A DNA stretch of 64,000 nucleotides from Bacillota bacterium (lineage in GTDB: Bacteria; Bacillota; Syntrophomonadia; Syntrophomonadales; Syntrophomonadaceae): contig JAKPGY010000091.1 in the NCBI GenBank assembly GCA_029550685.1, positions 1 to 64,000 on the forward strand. Direction: 5' to 3'. A program made the translations under genes and the position numbers. This document shows, one piece after another, positions 47,001 through 57,431 of this stretch. Every line of letters starts with the position of its first letter. Position 1 is the first letter of the stretch. The notes under the pieces are model-generated. The model was not told the DNA's origin. It did no database searches and saw nothing but the letters and a program-made list of their open reading frames with translations.

Positions 47001-47642
47001 TTGCGAATTTTTATTGACTCTGCTAATATAGATGAAGTAAAAGAGATTAATGAAATGGGGTTCCTGGCTGGGGTCACCACTAACCCCTCTCTGGTAGCTA
47101 AGGAAAAAAGGGATTACAGGGAAGTTATTCAGGAAATATGCAAAGTAGTAGATGGACCTATCAGCGCTGAAGTCATCTCCTTAGAGTATGAGGAAATGGT
47201 TCGTGAGGGAGAAGAGCTGGCTGCTATCCATCCCAATGTGGTAATCAAAATCCCTCTTACGGAAGCAGGGCTGAAGGCCATAAGTTCCCTAAAGAAAAAA
47301 GGAATCCCTACCAACGCCACTCTGATATTCTCCGCCAATCAGGCCTTGTTGGCTGCTCGAGCGGGAGCAGCCTATGTCAGTCCTTTCTTAGGTCGGGTCG
47401 ATGATTACGGGAATGACGGATTGACCCTTTTGAGTGAAATACTCACCATTTTTGATCAGTATATGTTTCAAACAGAGGTAATTGCCGCCAGCATTCGTCA
47501 TCCCATGCATGTCGTGCAGGCAGCACTTCTGGGTTCTCATATAGCTACTGTTCCATACCAGGTTATTAAGCAAATGGTGAAACACCCTCTCACCGATGCT
47601 GGGATTGAAAAGTTTATGGCAGATTGGAAAAAGGCGTTTTAG
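47001..47642 (+). CDS. tal: Transaldolase / fructose-6-phosphate aldolase family protein
   Basis: A 213-residue short transaldolase (TalC/MipB group). [14 protein letters not shown] opens the barrel, [12 protein letters not shown] follows, and K83 in VIKIPLT is the Schiff-base lysine. Either transaldolase or fructose-6-phosphate aldolase activity is possible from sequence. The start is TTG 47001, preceded by a strong AAAGGAGG. Confidence 0.9.
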   Translation: MRIFIDSANIDEVKEINEMGFLAGVTTNPSLVAKEKRDYREVIQEICKVVDGPISAEVISLEYEEMVREGEELAAIHPNVVIKIPLTEAGLKAISSLKKKGIPTNATLIFSANQALLAARAGAAYVSPFLGRVDDYGNDGLTLLSEILTIFDQYMFQTEVIAASIRHPMHVVQAALLGSHIATVPYQVIKQMVKHPLTDAGIEKFMADWKKAF

Positions 47643-47665
47643 CTTGAAACAGGGGAGGTCTAAAG

Positions 47666-48652
47666 TTGGAACGGGAACTGGCGCTGGAATTCGCTCGAGT
47701 GACCGAAGCGGCAGCATTGTCTGCAGCCTGCTGGGTAGGCAAAGGCGACAAGGAAGCTGCCGATGAAGCCGCTGTAACAGCTATGCGGGTTATGTTTGAT
47801 ACCGTATCAGTTGATGGTACTGTTGTTATTGGTGAGGGGGAGATGGATGAAGCTCCCATGCTTTATATCGGTGAAAGAGTAGGGAACGGTACTCCCCCGG
47901 AAGTAGACATTGCCGTTGATCCATTGGAAGGTACTAACATTGTAGCTAAAGGATTAACAGGGGCTATCGCCGTTCTGGCTGCAGCTCCCCGCCATTCATT
48001 ATTACATGCTCCCGATATGTATATGGACAAAATCGCTGTAGGCCCGGCATGCAAGGGCAGAGTGCACTTGGATGCTCCGGTGAAGGAAAATCTGCGGGAA
48101 GTAGCCCGGGCACTGGATAAATTGATAAGTGAAGTTACAGTGGTTATTCTGGATCGGCCGCGTCATCAGCAGTTAATTGAAGATATACGCCGGGCGGGAG
48201 CACGTATAAAATTGATCAGTGATGGAGATGTTTCACCTGGAGTGGCTGCTGCCTATGAAAATTCCGGAGTAGATATTTTAATGGGAATTGGCGGTGCTCC
48301 CGAAGGAGTAATAACCGCTGCCGCCCTTAAGTGTCTGGGAGGAGACTTTCAAGCCCGGCTGTGTCCAGAGGAGGAAAGTGAAGTACAGCGTTGCCATGAA
48401 ATGGGCATTAGTCAGGTAGATCGCCTGTTCACCATTGATGAATTGGTAGCTTCTGATGATGTAATTTTCGTAGCCACGGGTATTACTGACTCTTTTCTGT
48501 TAAAAGGAGTTCGCTATAATAAACGCCGGGCCGTAACTCAGACTCTGGTCATGCGCAGTACTTCGGGGACGATTAGACACATCGAGGCCAATCACAATTT
48601 GGATCGGAAACCTCTATTTCGTGACCATCGCATTAAATTGCTAATAGGATAA
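47666..48652 (+). CDS. glpX: Fructose-1,6-bisphosphatase, class II
   Basis: A 328-residue metal-dependent phosphatase that removes the 1-phosphate from fructose-1,6-bisphosphate. GEGEMDEAPML and VDPLEGTN hold the metal-binding acids, and GIGGAPEGV lies near the substrate. The start is TTG 47666 after GGGGAGG. With fba and tal it makes a gluconeogenic and pentose-supplying group, which suits an organism that grows on fatty acids. Confidence 0.93.
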   Translation: MERELALEFARVTEAAALSAACWVGKGDKEAADEAAVTAMRVMFDTVSVDGTVVIGEGEMDEAPMLYIGERVGNGTPPEVDIAVDPLEGTNIVAKGLTGAIAVLAAAPRHSLLHAPDMYMDKIAVGPACKGRVHLDAPVKENLREVARALDKLISEVTVVILDRPRHQQLIEDIRRAGARIKLISDGDVSPGVAAAYENSGVDILMGIGGAPEGVITAAALKCLGGDFQARLCPEEESEVQRCHEMGISQVDRLFTIDELVASDDVIFVATGITDSFLLKGVRYNKRRAVTQTLVMRSTSGTIRHIEANHNLDRKPLFRDHRIKLLIG

Positions 48653-48876
48653 GGGAGGAGTGAAATACTCTCTTTGCAAACTTGATTCACCATACAGGGG
48701 GGTATGTTATTATCCCCCTAAACCCAAGTAATGAATAAGCTGCCTTCTACCGGCACCTCACCGCCAGGATTAGTTGCGATATGATATCAATTCACACCAC
48801 ATGATTTTCACCTGTATTAAGGCTTTACCGATTGACAAAAACAATTAAACCAGACCTATCTGGAAGGAGGACTATA
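48653..48876 (+). other. Leader region of rho
   Basis: About 220 bases with no ORF that I trust. A hairpin formed by GGGGG and CCCCC around TATGTTATTAT lies at about 48700-48717. It could be a weak attenuator or part of a metal-type operator (CATACAGGGGGGTATG). Rho genes in other bacteria are autoregulated in the leader, but no such element can be shown here. Confidence 0.35.
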
Positions 48877-50163
48877 TTGGCTAACGTAAATATATCCGAA
48901 TTGGAAAATAAGACTATCTTGGAATTGTATCAAATTGCCCGGGAGATAAATCTGACCGGTTATTCCAAGCTGCGTAAAAAAGAATTAATATTTGAAATAA
49001 CCAAGGCTTTAACTCATTCTGATGAGTTGCTGCAGGCCCAAGGTGTTTTGGAAATCATGCCTGATGGCTACGGCTTTCTAAGACCCTTTGCCTATTTGCC
49101 CAGCCAGGATGATATATATGTTTCTCCTTCCCAGATTCGCAAATTTGAACTGCGCACCGGGGACCGGGTAGCTGGTCAGGTGCGATCCCCCAAGGATAAT
49201 GAACGGTTCTTTGCTTTATTAAAAGTGGAAAATGTCAATGAATTTCCTCCGGAAGATTCCGCCAAAAGAATACACTTCGATGCTCTTACCCCGCTATACC
49301 CTACGGAACGAATTGTTTTGGAAACAGACTCCAAGGAGTTATCCACCCGGGTTATTGACTTAATTGCCCCTATAGGTAAAGGGCAGCGCGGTCTTATTGT
49401 CGCTCCCCCTAAAGCAGGCAAAACCATTTTGCTGCAAAAAATTGCCCAGGGTATTACTGCTAATCACCCGGAGATGGAAGTAATCATTCTCCTGGTGGAT
49501 GAACGACCGGAAGAAGTTACTGATATGCAGCGTTCTACCAAAGCAGAAGTAGTAGCCTCTACCTTCGACGAACCACCCGAGAACCATGTCAAGGTAACCG
49601 ACATGGTGCTGGAACGAGCTAAACGACTGGTGGAACACAAGAAAGACGTGGTTATACTGATGGACAGCGTCACCAGGCTGGCGCGGGCTCATAACCTGGT
49701 GGTTCCACCCAGCGGACGTACCCTGTCAGGTGGTATTGACCCGGCTTCGCTAGACAAACCCAAGCGGTTTTTCGGTGCTGCCCGTAACATTGAAGAAGGT
49801 GGCAGTCTGACCATTATCGCTACGGCTTTAGTGGAAACCGGTTCCCGCATGGACGAAGTTATTTTTGAGGAATTTAAAGGCCGGGGCAACATGGAATTGG
49901 TTTTGGATCGTAAGCTGGCGGAAAGGCGCATTTTCCCAGCTATAGATCTGAAGCGTAGTGGTACCCGCAAAGAAGAACTGCTCCTTACCAGTGAAGAATT
50001 GGAACTTAGCTGGCATTTACGCAATTATTTCAGTGAGTATAATCCGGTAGATACTATGCAGATCATGCTGGATACCCTGAAAAAGACTAAATCCAACAAG
50101 GACCTGGTCCGAGCTGCTCCTCTGGTATTCGGCAAAGCCAATGGGGTGCGGGGAGTTAACTAG
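48877..50163 (+). CDS. rho: Transcription termination factor Rho
   Basis: A 428-residue hexameric RNA helicase. The N-terminal region ([25 protein letters not shown]) is the Rho N domain, followed by the cold-shock-like RNA-binding part (DGYGFLRP). Walker A is APPKAGKT (176-183), and [10 protein letters not shown] and the Q/R loops follow. The start is TTG 48877 because AAGGAGG is 6 bases ahead; upstream codons from 48832 run through this site. The terminator hairpin at 50192 ends the unit. Confidence 0.94.
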   Translation: MANVNISELENKTILELYQIAREINLTGYSKLRKKELIFEITKALTHSDELLQAQGVLEIMPDGYGFLRPFAYLPSQDDIYVSPSQIRKFELRTGDRVAGQVRSPKDNERFFALLKVENVNEFPPEDSAKRIHFDALTPLYPTERIVLETDSKELSTRVIDLIAPIGKGQRGLIVAPPKAGKTILLQKIAQGITANHPEMEVIILLVDERPEEVTDMQRSTKAEVVASTFDEPPENHVKVTDMVLERAKRLVEHKKDVVILMDSVTRLARAHNLVVPPSGRTLSGGIDPASLDKPKRFFGAARNIEEGGSLTIIATALVETGSRMDEVIFEEFKGRGNMELVLDRKLAERRIFPAIDLKRSGTRKEELLLTSEELELSWHLRNYFSEYNPVDTMQIMLDTLKKTKSNKDLVRAAPLVFGKANGVRGVN

Positions 50164-50191
50164 AAGTATATCTTGCCTAAAATTGGTCAAA

Positions 50192-50219
50192 AATAAGGGC
50201 ACAGGCCCTTATTTTTTTT
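50192..50219 (+). terminator. Terminator after rho
   Basis: ATAAGGGC pairs with GCCCTTAT around ACAG and is followed by eight T, about 30 bases after the rho stop. Confidence 0.9.
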
Positions 50220-50248
50220 GTGCCTGATAAGAAATGAGGTGGAAAATC

Positions 50249-51106
50249 GTGTATAAACGATGGGTAGGATCCCTTGTGTTGGGTGTACTCTGCACAGGAA
50301 TCCTGGCAGCTCCGGTCTGGGCTGGATTAAACCAGGGCAATTTCATTCCAGCCGGCGGCTCAAGAGCTGTGGCGGTGGACAGCCAGGTCAGGTACTACCA
50401 GGTACAAAAAGGTGATACGCTCTGGGATATATCCAGAAGTTTCAATGTTGATATACAAACTCTAACCTCGATAAATAATTTAAACCGAAACAGCATTCTT
50501 AAAATTGGCCAGACTCTTCAGATCCCGGGATCTGGTCAGCGCCTGCATGTGATCCGCCCTGGGGAAACCATGTGGGATATCGCCGCCCGCTACAAAGTGA
50601 GCCTGACCAGCTTAAAAGCAGCTAATCCCAGCAAGAATCCGGTTAATCTCAAAATTAATGACCAGTTGGTCATACCATCCTCAACTTACCAAGTGGCTCA
50701 GGTTACTCAACAGCCTTCCCGGGGATGGACCTATACCAGCCTCTTTAACTGGCCCCTGGTGGGTACGATCACCTCCGGATATGGGTGGCGCCAGTCAGGA
50801 TATCATCATGGCATTGACATTGCCGGAGAAATAGGAGATCCTATTAAAGCCTGTGCCGCCGGGACCGTCACCTTTGCCGGCTATAAATCTGTTTATGGGC
50901 GAACTGTGGTTATCGAGCATCCGGACGGCAAGGAGACCCTTTATGCCCATGTGCAGACTATCAAGGTATCCCAGGGAGAGAGCGTAGCTAGAGGTCAGGT
51001 TATTGCCACAGTAGGTATGACCGGGCGGACCACCGGACCCCATGTGCACCTGGAAGTCCGTAACAATGGGGAACTGTGCAATCCCCTGAATTATCTGAGC
51101 CGGTAA
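50249..51106 (+). CDS. LysM/M23 peptidoglycan peptidase
   Basis: A 285-residue secreted protein. Signal peptide about residues 1-25 (VLGVLCTGILAAPVWA). Two LysM domains follow, at about 49-92 (YQVQKGDTLWDIS) and 96-142 (HVIRPGETMWDIA). The C-terminal M23 domain holds the zinc ligands in HHGIDIA and GPHVHLEV. It should cut cross-links in peptidoglycan while LysM binds the wall. GTG 50249 has GAGGTGG at a suitable distance; the ATG at 50234 would extend the N-terminus by five residues. It probably has a role in sporulation or wall remodelling. Confidence 0.9.
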   Translation: MYKRWVGSLVLGVLCTGILAAPVWAGLNQGNFIPAGGSRAVAVDSQVRYYQVQKGDTLWDISRSFNVDIQTLTSINNLNRNSILKIGQTLQIPGSGQRLHVIRPGETMWDIAARYKVSLTSLKAANPSKNPVNLKINDQLVIPSSTYQVAQVTQQPSRGWTYTSLFNWPLVGTITSGYGWRQSGYHHGIDIAGEIGDPIKACAAGTVTFAGYKSVYGRTVVIEHPDGKETLYAHVQTIKVSQGESVARGQVIATVGMTGRTTGPHVHLEVRNNGELCNPLNYLSR

Positions 51107-51867
51107 ACAGACCACCGAGCCTTAAAGGGGCTCTGACTGTCGATAAAGGCTATAAGAGAGATTGCCGCGTAGCTAGCGCTCCTCGCAACATTAATAGTGA
51201 GCGACAGCGAACATTGGGAGTCCTTTAGAACAATGTCACCAGTGTCACGGGCCACGATGAATGAAAATACCCTCTCAGACGTAGGGAAGGCTTTAGCCTC
51301 CCATCGGAAGCTAAAGTTTCCGCTAGGGCTTGACAGGAGTATTAACCGGAATGCAGGGGTATTAGCCGGCTCGTTCCGGGACCCCTCACCTGCAACACAT
51401 CGGCTTACTTCGGTGCGAAGCGGATCGCTCGTAATTCGGCATCCATGCACTCAGTACTTGCTGCTCGAAACATCCTGTTTCTCGCTCCGCTTCGCAGCCC
51501 TCAGTTTCGCCGTGGGTTGCAACGGCTCGTCGTAGTCACTCGCCCGGCTAATACTCCTGATTCAGTTATGCAGCGATGTTTTCGTTCATCGTGGTCTGTA
51601 CCACAGGTGATAATTGCGAGCGCAGCGAAGCAATCTCAAAAGAGGCTCGCAGGCTGCGAAAAAGAGATCGCCACGTCGCTTCGCTACTCGCGATGACACA
51701 ACGACTACTAATTTCACAGCAATGGCACTAAAGAGCGACTGTTGTCATCGCGAGTCGTAGGCGTGGCAGAATTACTGAGGTACTATTTGCACCCTTCGCT
51801 CCTTAGGGGGCTTTTTTTATGGATAAATTTCCGCTAGTCTATAGATATACTGAAAGCGAGGACATAT
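51107..51867. repeat. Repeat-rich gap around MITE family 1 copy B
   Basis: The 760-base gap has no gene. It holds a GAGATTGCCGCG palindromic unit and partner (about 51159-51238) and a TGTCACC plus CCACGATGAATGAAAA repeat (51235-51267). MITE family 1 copy B is at 51353-51559. Then come a TTTTCGTTCATCGTGG copy (51570-51586) and opposed palindromic units (51614-51698), with ATTTCACAGCAATG at about 51710. A weak hairpin with seven T (51792-51818) may be a terminator. The promoter of the radical SAM gene should lie in the last 50 bases. Confidence 0.8.
51353..51559 (+). mobile_element. MITE-like element, family 1, copy B
   Basis: A 207-bp copy with the inverted ends GCAGGGGTATTAGCCGG and CCGGCTAATACTCCTG. 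An extra end-like CAGGAGTATTAACCGG lies 4 bases upstream (51334-51349), so this end is doubled, as in copy A. Interior sequence matches copies A and C with scattered changes. Confidence 0.78.
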
Positions 51868-53118
51868 ATGTTTCTAGTTCTCTATGCTAATGAAAAGAAT
51901 GAATTGCTGGAACACCCTGGTGTGACAATGCTGGGTCGAACCGGTACCACCTGGGTAGAACCGGAGGAGCAGGAAATGATCCCGCTGCCTAAAGGGGCAT
52001 CATTGGTCACGGTGCCTTACAGCCTTCCCGTAGGACTGGACCAGGACCGGCTCACTTATTTTGAATCCGACCCTTCCGGTCGCGGACAGAAGGCGTACGC
52101 GGTCGCAGCATTGCTGCCCCAGGGATTTACCAGAACCCTTTGGCCTGCCTGTGTCAGCAGCCGCAGTGCGGGGAGTCTTCCCCTGCTGGGTTATGCAGCG
52201 GTGGGATTTAAGAATGGCCAGGTATATACCGCCGCAGTGCAGACCGATGAACACCGGAAATGGCATCCGGTTTATTATAATACGCCTCGTCTTCCCCAGC
52301 GTATTGATCAGAAACTGCGGCGTTATCCTCACAATAGGATATTACGGCACCTGGCCCTCTGTTCTCTGGACTATGGCTGTTTTACTGCCCAGAATATATT
52401 TTATCGTCGCTGGGAAGGGGGGATTCCCACCATGACCGCCTGCAATGCAGATTGTATTGGCTGTATATCCGAAGGGCACGATGGGAATGTCTCTCCTCAG
52501 CAGCGTTTGAATTTTGTTCCTGAGGTGGCGGAGATTTGCGAAATTGCTGTGGATCATCTCGAATATGCCCGGGAAGCTATTATCAGTTTCGGTCAGGGGT
52601 GTGAAGGAGAACCTTCTTTGAATGCTGCTCGCCTGGCGGAAGCCATTGGTTTGATACGCCAGGCCACGGATAAAGGAACCATCAATATTAATACCAATGG
52701 CGGATTTTCCAGGGGGCTTAGCCAATTATACGCAGCCGGCTTGGATAGCATGAGAGTTACTATTTTTTCATTTAACGAAGATAATTATGTCCGCTATCAC
52801 CGGCCCCGCGGTTATAAGTTTGCCCAGGTAGGTGAATCCATTGCTGAAGCCCGGGAAAAGGGGATCCATGTTTCTATAAATCTGCTGGTTTGCCCTGGAT
52901 TTACTGATCGTATGTCCGAGATCGAAGCCTTGGTGGAGTTCGTTAGAAAAACACCGGTAAACATGATTCAACTGCGTAACTTAAACATTGACCCTGATTA
53001 CCTGCTGAACTTATTTAATAATCAAGAATCCGGAGTAGGTATGCTGTCTTTTCTAAATATTATCCGGCAGGAATTACCGGAAGTGGCTATTGGGTCATAC
53101 ACCCATCCGGTGCGTTAA
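51868..53118 (+). CDS. Radical SAM protein
   Basis: A 416-residue radical SAM enzyme. The N-terminal ~185 residues have no family I can name. The cluster-binding CxxxCxxC motif is C192, C196 and C199 in ACNADCIGC. GQGCEGEPSL and NINTNGG follow, as in SAM-binding barrels. The product is unknown. It is 19 bases upstream of the YhaM-like gene, and both are inserted between rho and rpmE, a position where Bacillus has other genes. Confidence 0.88.
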   Translation: MFLVLYANEKNELLEHPGVTMLGRTGTTWVEPEEQEMIPLPKGASLVTVPYSLPVGLDQDRLTYFESDPSGRGQKAYAVAALLPQGFTRTLWPACVSSRSAGSLPLLGYAAVGFKNGQVYTAAVQTDEHRKWHPVYYNTPRLPQRIDQKLRRYPHNRILRHLALCSLDYGCFTAQNIFYRRWEGGIPTMTACNADCIGCISEGHDGNVSPQQRLNFVPEVAEICEIAVDHLEYAREAIISFGQGCEGEPSLNAARLAEAIGLIRQATDKGTININTNGGFSRGLSQLYAAGLDSMRVTIFSFNEDNYVRYHRPRGYKFAQVGESIAEAREKGIHVSINLLVCPGFTDRMSEIEALVEFVRKTPVNMIQLRNLNIDPDYLLNLFNNQESGVGMLSFLNIIRQELPEVAIGSYTHPVR

Positions 53119-53137
53119 ATAAAGGGAGTGAGTTTGT

Positions 53138-54121
53138 GTGGAAAAAAAAGGGCCCTTTACTATACAGGAGTTAAAAAGTCTGCCGGCTGGCAGTCAACTG
53201 TGGGGAAAATACCTGGTTTTGGAGAAGAACCAGCGTAAGACCAAAGATGGCCGGGATGTAATAAATCTGAAACTGGGTGATGCTACTGGAGAAGTGGATG
53301 CGGTGGTATGGGACAACTGCCAGGTGAGCGGGCCGGTGGAAGCAGGCACTCTTTTGGGAGTACTGGGAGATCTGGGCAGCTATAACAATAAGCTGCAGCT
53401 TACGGCCAAGAGAATCAAAGCTCTGGATGAAGATATTTCTCCCTATCTTAAAAAGCCGGATATCGATATAGATTCGTTGATTAAAAAGTTTAACCAGATG
53501 CTGGACCGAGTTACTGATCCGGCACTGGGTAAGTTATTGGAAGTTGTATTCACCCCAGAAGTACGCCAGCAGTTTTATGAAGCCACTGCTGCCAAAAAAG
53601 TGCACCACAACTATCCAGGAGGGCTGCTGGAACACACCGTCCAGGTCGCCGAATTATGCCTGCATGCCGCTCCGTCTTACCCGCTTCTTAATACAGACCT
53701 GTTAATCACCGGTGCTATACTGCATGACATTGGCAAATTGGATGAATACCAGACCAAGATTGTTACCGAATACACCGTAGAAGGAAAACTCCTGGGACAT
53801 ATTATTATGGGAGTGGAACGCATTGGAGCAGCTATTTCCGAAGTTCGCAGCCAGGGTCAGGGCTTTTCCCAGGAATTGGAGTGGATGATCAAGCACATGA
53901 TACTCAGCCATCACGGCACCACCGAGTTTGGCTCTCCGGTAGTTCCTATGTTTCCGGAAGCCTTTGTTCTGCACATGATGGACAACCTGGATGCCAAGAT
54001 GTTTGTATACTGGCATAAAATTCAAGACACTGAGGATGGAGACGAGTTTTTCAGCACCTATGATAACTTCTTCCAGCAGCAGTTTTTTAAATACCGTTTG
54101 CCCGGTTCAGAACCAACTTAG
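53138..54121 (+). CDS. 3'-5' exoribonuclease YhaM family protein
   Basis: A 327-residue protein. The N-terminal ~100 residues are an OB-fold nucleic-acid-binding domain (GKYLVLEKNQRKTKDGRDVINLKLGD). The HD domain follows, with H166 in LLEHTVQV and H196-D197 in ILHDIGKLDEY. The layout is that of YhaM, a manganese-dependent 3'-to-5' exonuclease. The start is GTG 53138 with AAAGGGAG upstream. Its role in RNA or DNA turnover is inferred from the family. Confidence 0.9.
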   Translation: MEKKGPFTIQELKSLPAGSQLWGKYLVLEKNQRKTKDGRDVINLKLGDATGEVDAVVWDNCQVSGPVEAGTLLGVLGDLGSYNNKLQLTAKRIKALDEDISPYLKKPDIDIDSLIKKFNQMLDRVTDPALGKLLEVVFTPEVRQQFYEATAAKKVHHNYPGGLLEHTVQVAELCLHAAPSYPLLNTDLLITGAILHDIGKLDEYQTKIVTEYTVEGKLLGHIIMGVERIGAAISEVRSQGQGFSQELEWMIKHMILSHHGTTEFGSPVVPMFPEAFVLHMMDNLDAKMFVYWHKIQDTEDGDEFFSTYDNFFQQQFFKYRLPGSEPT

Positions 54122-54151
54122 GGTCAGCAACCACCTAGGCTGATCTTTTCC

Positions 54152-54180
54152 TTGTTTTTTACTATGATTATTGCTATAAT
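54152..54180 (+). promoter_or_regulatory. Sigma-A type promoter of rpmE
   Basis: TTGTTT at 54152-54157 and a perfect TATAAT at 54175-54180 are separated by 17 bases. The -10 lies about 65 bases before the rpmE start. Confidence 0.65.
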
Positions 54181-54244
54181 TTCATTTGCAGTCTGCCCAT
54201 ACGGGGAACTACCAGCAGACGTGGGCAAAAGAGAGGTGATACCG

Positions 54245-54448
54245 ATGAAGGATAAAATCCACCCTGAATATAAGCTTACCGTAGCCAGATGTGCCTGCGG
54301 AAACGAATTTGAGGTAGGATCAACCAAAGAGAATATACGCGTAGAAATTTGTTCCAAGTGCCATCCGTTCTACACCGGTAACCGGGCCAGAATTGTTGAT
54401 ACTACCGGAAGGGTTGACAGGTTTAAGAAGAAATACGGTTTACAGTAA
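54245..54448 (+). CDS. rpmE: Ribosomal protein L31, zinc-binding type
   Basis: A 67-residue protein of the large ribosomal subunit. CAC at the start ([11 protein letters not shown]) and [10 protein letters not shown] form the four-cysteine zinc site of the C+ form of L31. The length is normal. ATG 54245 has AGAGAGGTG ahead of it. It is transcribed alone from its own promoter and ends at a terminator. Confidence 0.95.
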   Translation: MKDKIHPEYKLTVARCACGNEFEVGSTKENIRVEICSKCHPFYTGNRARIVDTTGRVDRFKKKYGLQ

Positions 54449-54454
54449 CCTGGC

Positions 54455-54484
54455 AATAGCAGAGCGGCATACTCTGCTATTTTG
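54455..54484 (+). terminator. Terminator after rpmE
   Basis: AATAGCAGAG pairs with CTCTGCTATT across a short loop, followed by a T-rich stretch, directly after the rpmE stop. Confidence 0.75.
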
Positions 54485-54512
54485 CTTCTAGGATAGAAAT
54501 TGGGTGGTTAAT

Positions 54513-55436
54513 ATGGGAAAACCTTCAATTGGAGGTATGGCGGTTATCGAAGGCGTAATGATGCGCGGGCCTAAGCATACCTCAGTGGCGGTTAGAAAAG
54601 CTGATGGAAGTATAGAGATTGAGAAAGAACCAGTTAAGGAGCTATCCCCCTACTGGTCTTTCTTAAAATGGCCCTTTATCCGGGGAACTTATGTACTAAT
54701 CGACTCTATGGCATTGGGTATTCGCATGCTTAATAAGTCAGCCAACCTGTCCATGCCCGAAGAAGAGGAAGAGTTAACCCCCACTGAAATGCTGGTAACC
54801 GGCCTTTTTGCATTTGTACTGGCTATTTTGTTGTTTGTGATTTTGCCTACTGCTGTGGTTCATTTCACCCAGGGCTATATCGGCGGAATAGTAGCTCAGA
54901 ACCTGGTAGAAGGTATTTTGCGTATTGCTTTCTTCCTTTTATATGTTTATGCTATTTCCCGGATGGAAGAAATAGATCGGGTTTTTATGTATCATGGAGC
55001 CGAGCATAAATCAATTTTTACCTATGAAGCAGGCGAAGAGTTGACTGTGGAAAATGCCCGTAAATACTCTACCTTGCATCCACGCTGCGGCACCAGTTTC
55101 CTGTTGATTGTAATGGTTATTTCTATTCTAGTGTTTGTGATGCTGGGTGATGGAAACTTATTCTATCGCATCTGGTCGCGTCTGGCGGTACTTCCAGTGG
55201 TGGCCGGACTGGCTTATGAGTTTATTAAGTTTTCCGGGAAATATTATCATAATCGCCTGGCCCGTATAGTAATTGCACCGGGACTATGGCTGCAGAAGCT
55301 GACCACCCGGGAACCTGATGATCAGCAGTTGGAAGTTGCTTTGATAGCATTAAAAGCAGTGCTCCCTGTGGAAAACACGGACTTAGCTAAAAACTTGGAA
55401 CCTGCTTTAGATCAGGTGGAACTGGCCCGGGCTTAA
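54513..55436 (+). CDS. DUF1385 membrane protein (YqhQ-like)
   Basis: A 307-residue membrane protein. [13 protein letters not shown] is the family opening phrase and [13 protein letters not shown] with HPRCGTSFL are the conserved middle motifs. Four or so hydrophobic helices lie between residues 95 and 245. In Firmicutes these genes often sit just before prfA, as here; function is not settled. The start is ATG 54513; a GTG three codons upstream overlaps its ribosome site. Confidence 0.88.
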   Translation: MGKPSIGGMAVIEGVMMRGPKHTSVAVRKADGSIEIEKEPVKELSPYWSFLKWPFIRGTYVLIDSMALGIRMLNKSANLSMPEEEEELTPTEMLVTGLFAFVLAILLFVILPTAVVHFTQGYIGGIVAQNLVEGILRIAFFLLYVYAISRMEEIDRVFMYHGAEHKSIFTYEAGEELTVENARKYSTLHPRCGTSFLLIVMVISILVFVMLGDGNLFYRIWSRLAVLPVVAGLAYEFIKFSGKYYHNRLARIVIAPGLWLQKLTTREPDDQQLEVALIALKAVLPVENTDLAKNLEPALDQVELARA

Positions 55437-55476
55437 GCTTGTACTGAAACCGATATCAAGGAGGATCTATTCCCCC

Positions 55477-56544
55477 ATGTTGGAAAAACTGCAGAGTTTG
55501 GAAGATAAATACCAGGAATTAACAGAATTATTAAGTCAGCCGGAAATCATTGCCGATCCGGCTCGTTTTCAGAAATATGCCAAAGCTCATGCTGACTTGA
55601 CCGAGATCGTCACTACTTATCGTGAATATAAATCAGTCTTGCAGCAGTTGTCCGATACCCGGGAAATGCTTACCTCGGAGCAGGATGAAGAATTCCGGCA
55701 GATGTTGAATGAGGAATTGGCCAACTTGCAGGAAAAGCAGGAATCCTTGGAACACCAGCTGAAGGTGTTGCTGCTGCCCCGTGATCCCGATGATGACAAA
55801 AGCGTTATTATGGAAATAAGAGCCGGTACCGGGGGAGAAGAAGCAGCCTTGTTTGCTGGTGATCTCTTTCGCATGTATTCCCGCTATGCAGAAGAAAAGG
55901 GCTGGAAAATCGATATAATGGACGCTCATTATACTGATATCGGCGGCATCAAGGAAATTATATTTGGAGTGGATGGCCCAGGTGTATATAGCCAGTTAAA
56001 ATACGAGTCGGGTGTGCACCGGGTTCAGCGTATACCAGCTACTGAGTCAGGAGGGCGTATCCATACCTCGGCCGCTACTGTAGCGGTACTGCCGGAAGCT
56101 GAGGAAGTAGAAGTAGAACTGGACCCTAATGAGTTGCGCATAGATGTATATTGTTCCAGCGGCCCGGGGGGACAATCGGTTAATACTACCCAATCGGCGG
56201 TTCGCATTACTCACATTCCTACCGGACTGGTAGTAACCTGCCAGGACGAGAAATCCCAGCATAAAAACAAGGCCAAAGCCTTAAGAGTACTACGTGCCCG
56301 CCTGAAAGAAATTATAGAAGAAGAAAAGAATGCGGAGCTGGCCGGAACCCGCAAAAGCCAGGTCGGTACCGGGGATCGCAGTGAACGCATACGCACTTAC
56401 AACTTCCCCCAGGGAAGAGTAAGCGACCATAGGATTAATCTTACCCTGCATAAGCTGGATGCGATACTGGACGGACAGCTGCAGGAAATAATTGATTCCT
56501 TGATAGCCCACGATCAGGCGGAACGGTTGCGACAGGTGGAATAA
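55477..56544 (+). CDS. prfA: Peptide chain release factor 1
   Basis: A 355-residue class I release factor that reads UAA and UAG and frees the completed peptide. The GGQ loop is in [11 protein letters not shown] near 230, and the PxT region that contacts the codon is in [16 protein letters not shown] 55477 follows AAGGAGG. Its stop overlaps the ATG of prmC by one base, coupling release factor and its methylase. Confidence 0.95.
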   Translation: MLEKLQSLEDKYQELTELLSQPEIIADPARFQKYAKAHADLTEIVTTYREYKSVLQQLSDTREMLTSEQDEEFRQMLNEELANLQEKQESLEHQLKVLLLPRDPDDDKSVIMEIRAGTGGEEAALFAGDLFRMYSRYAEEKGWKIDIMDAHYTDIGGIKEIIFGVDGPGVYSQLKYESGVHRVQRIPATESGGRIHTSAATVAVLPEAEEVEVELDPNELRIDVYCSSGPGGQSVNTTQSAVRITHIPTGLVVTCQDEKSQHKNKAKALRVLRARLKEIIEEEKNAELAGTRKSQVGTGDRSERIRTYNFPQGRVSDHRINLTLHKLDAILDGQLQEIIDSLIAHDQAERLRQVE

Positions 56545-57431
56545 TGCAGGAAACGTGGACCATAAAAGATCTATTGGCATGGACTACCCGGTTTTTTACT
56601 GACAAAGGCATAGAAGAACCCCGGCTTAATGCCGAAGCTCTGCTGGCCCGAGTTCTTAAAAAGGACCGGGTCTATTTGTATGCCAATTATTTTGCTCCGG
56701 TTAACCAGAATGAACGTGAACAATACCGGGAATTGATAAAAAGAAGAGCTGCCCGGGAACCGCTGGCCTATTTGCTGGGAAAGCGGGAGTTTATGTCCCT
56801 GGATTTTAGAGTGACTCCGGAGGTTCTAATACCCCGTCCCGAAACCGAACTGCTGGTGGAAACTGTTTTACAGTTGGCCACCAAAGACCAACCGGTTTCA
56901 ATCTGTGATGTGGGTACCGGGTCCGGTGCTATTGCCGTCAGCCTGGCCTACTATATACCCCATGCACAGGTTACTGCTATCGATATTTCCGGAGCCGCGT
57001 TGGAAATAGCCCGTTATAACGCGGAAGAGCATGGAGTTAAAGTACATTTTTTGGAGGGAGACCTGCTGGCTTCTGTACCGGCCGGGGAACAGTTTGATTT
57101 CATATGTGCCAATCTTCCCTACATATCAGAAGCGGAATATCCCAAGCTGGATCCGGAAGTACTCCATTATGAACCGCGCCTGGCCTTATGGGGATCCGGT
57201 GATGGCCTGGAACTATATAGGAGGTTGATACCTCAGGCCTGGCAGCACCTGCATTCGGACGGGTATTTGCTCATGGAAATCGGTTGTAACCAGGCTGAAG
57301 CGGCGGTTGCATTGTGCTCCGCCTTCTCTCAGGTACAAGTCAGGCAGGACTGGGCAGGACGTGACCGGCTGATCATAGCTCAAAAAGGAGATGTTAGTGG
57401 TGAAGACCATATACTGGCAGGTGAATCCTGA
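56544..57431 (+). CDS. prmC: Release factor glutamine methyltransferase
   Basis: A 295-residue SAM-dependent methylase that modifies the glutamine in the GGQ loop of PrfA. The helical N-terminal domain (LAWTTRFF to YLLGKREFMSLDF) binds the release factor. DVGTGSGAIAVSL is the SAM-binding loop. The catalytic motif reads NLPY rather than the usual NPPY. It overlaps prfA by one base. Confidence 0.93.
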   Translation: MQETWTIKDLLAWTTRFFTDKGIEEPRLNAEALLARVLKKDRVYLYANYFAPVNQNEREQYRELIKRRAAREPLAYLLGKREFMSLDFRVTPEVLIPRPETELLVETVLQLATKDQPVSICDVGTGSGAIAVSLAYYIPHAQVTAIDISGAALEIARYNAEEHGVKVHFLEGDLLASVPAGEQFDFICANLPYISEAEYPKLDPEVLHYEPRLALWGSGDGLELYRRLIPQAWQHLHSDGYLLMEIGCNQAEAAVALCSAFSQVQVRQDWAGRDRLIIAQKGDVSGEDHILAGES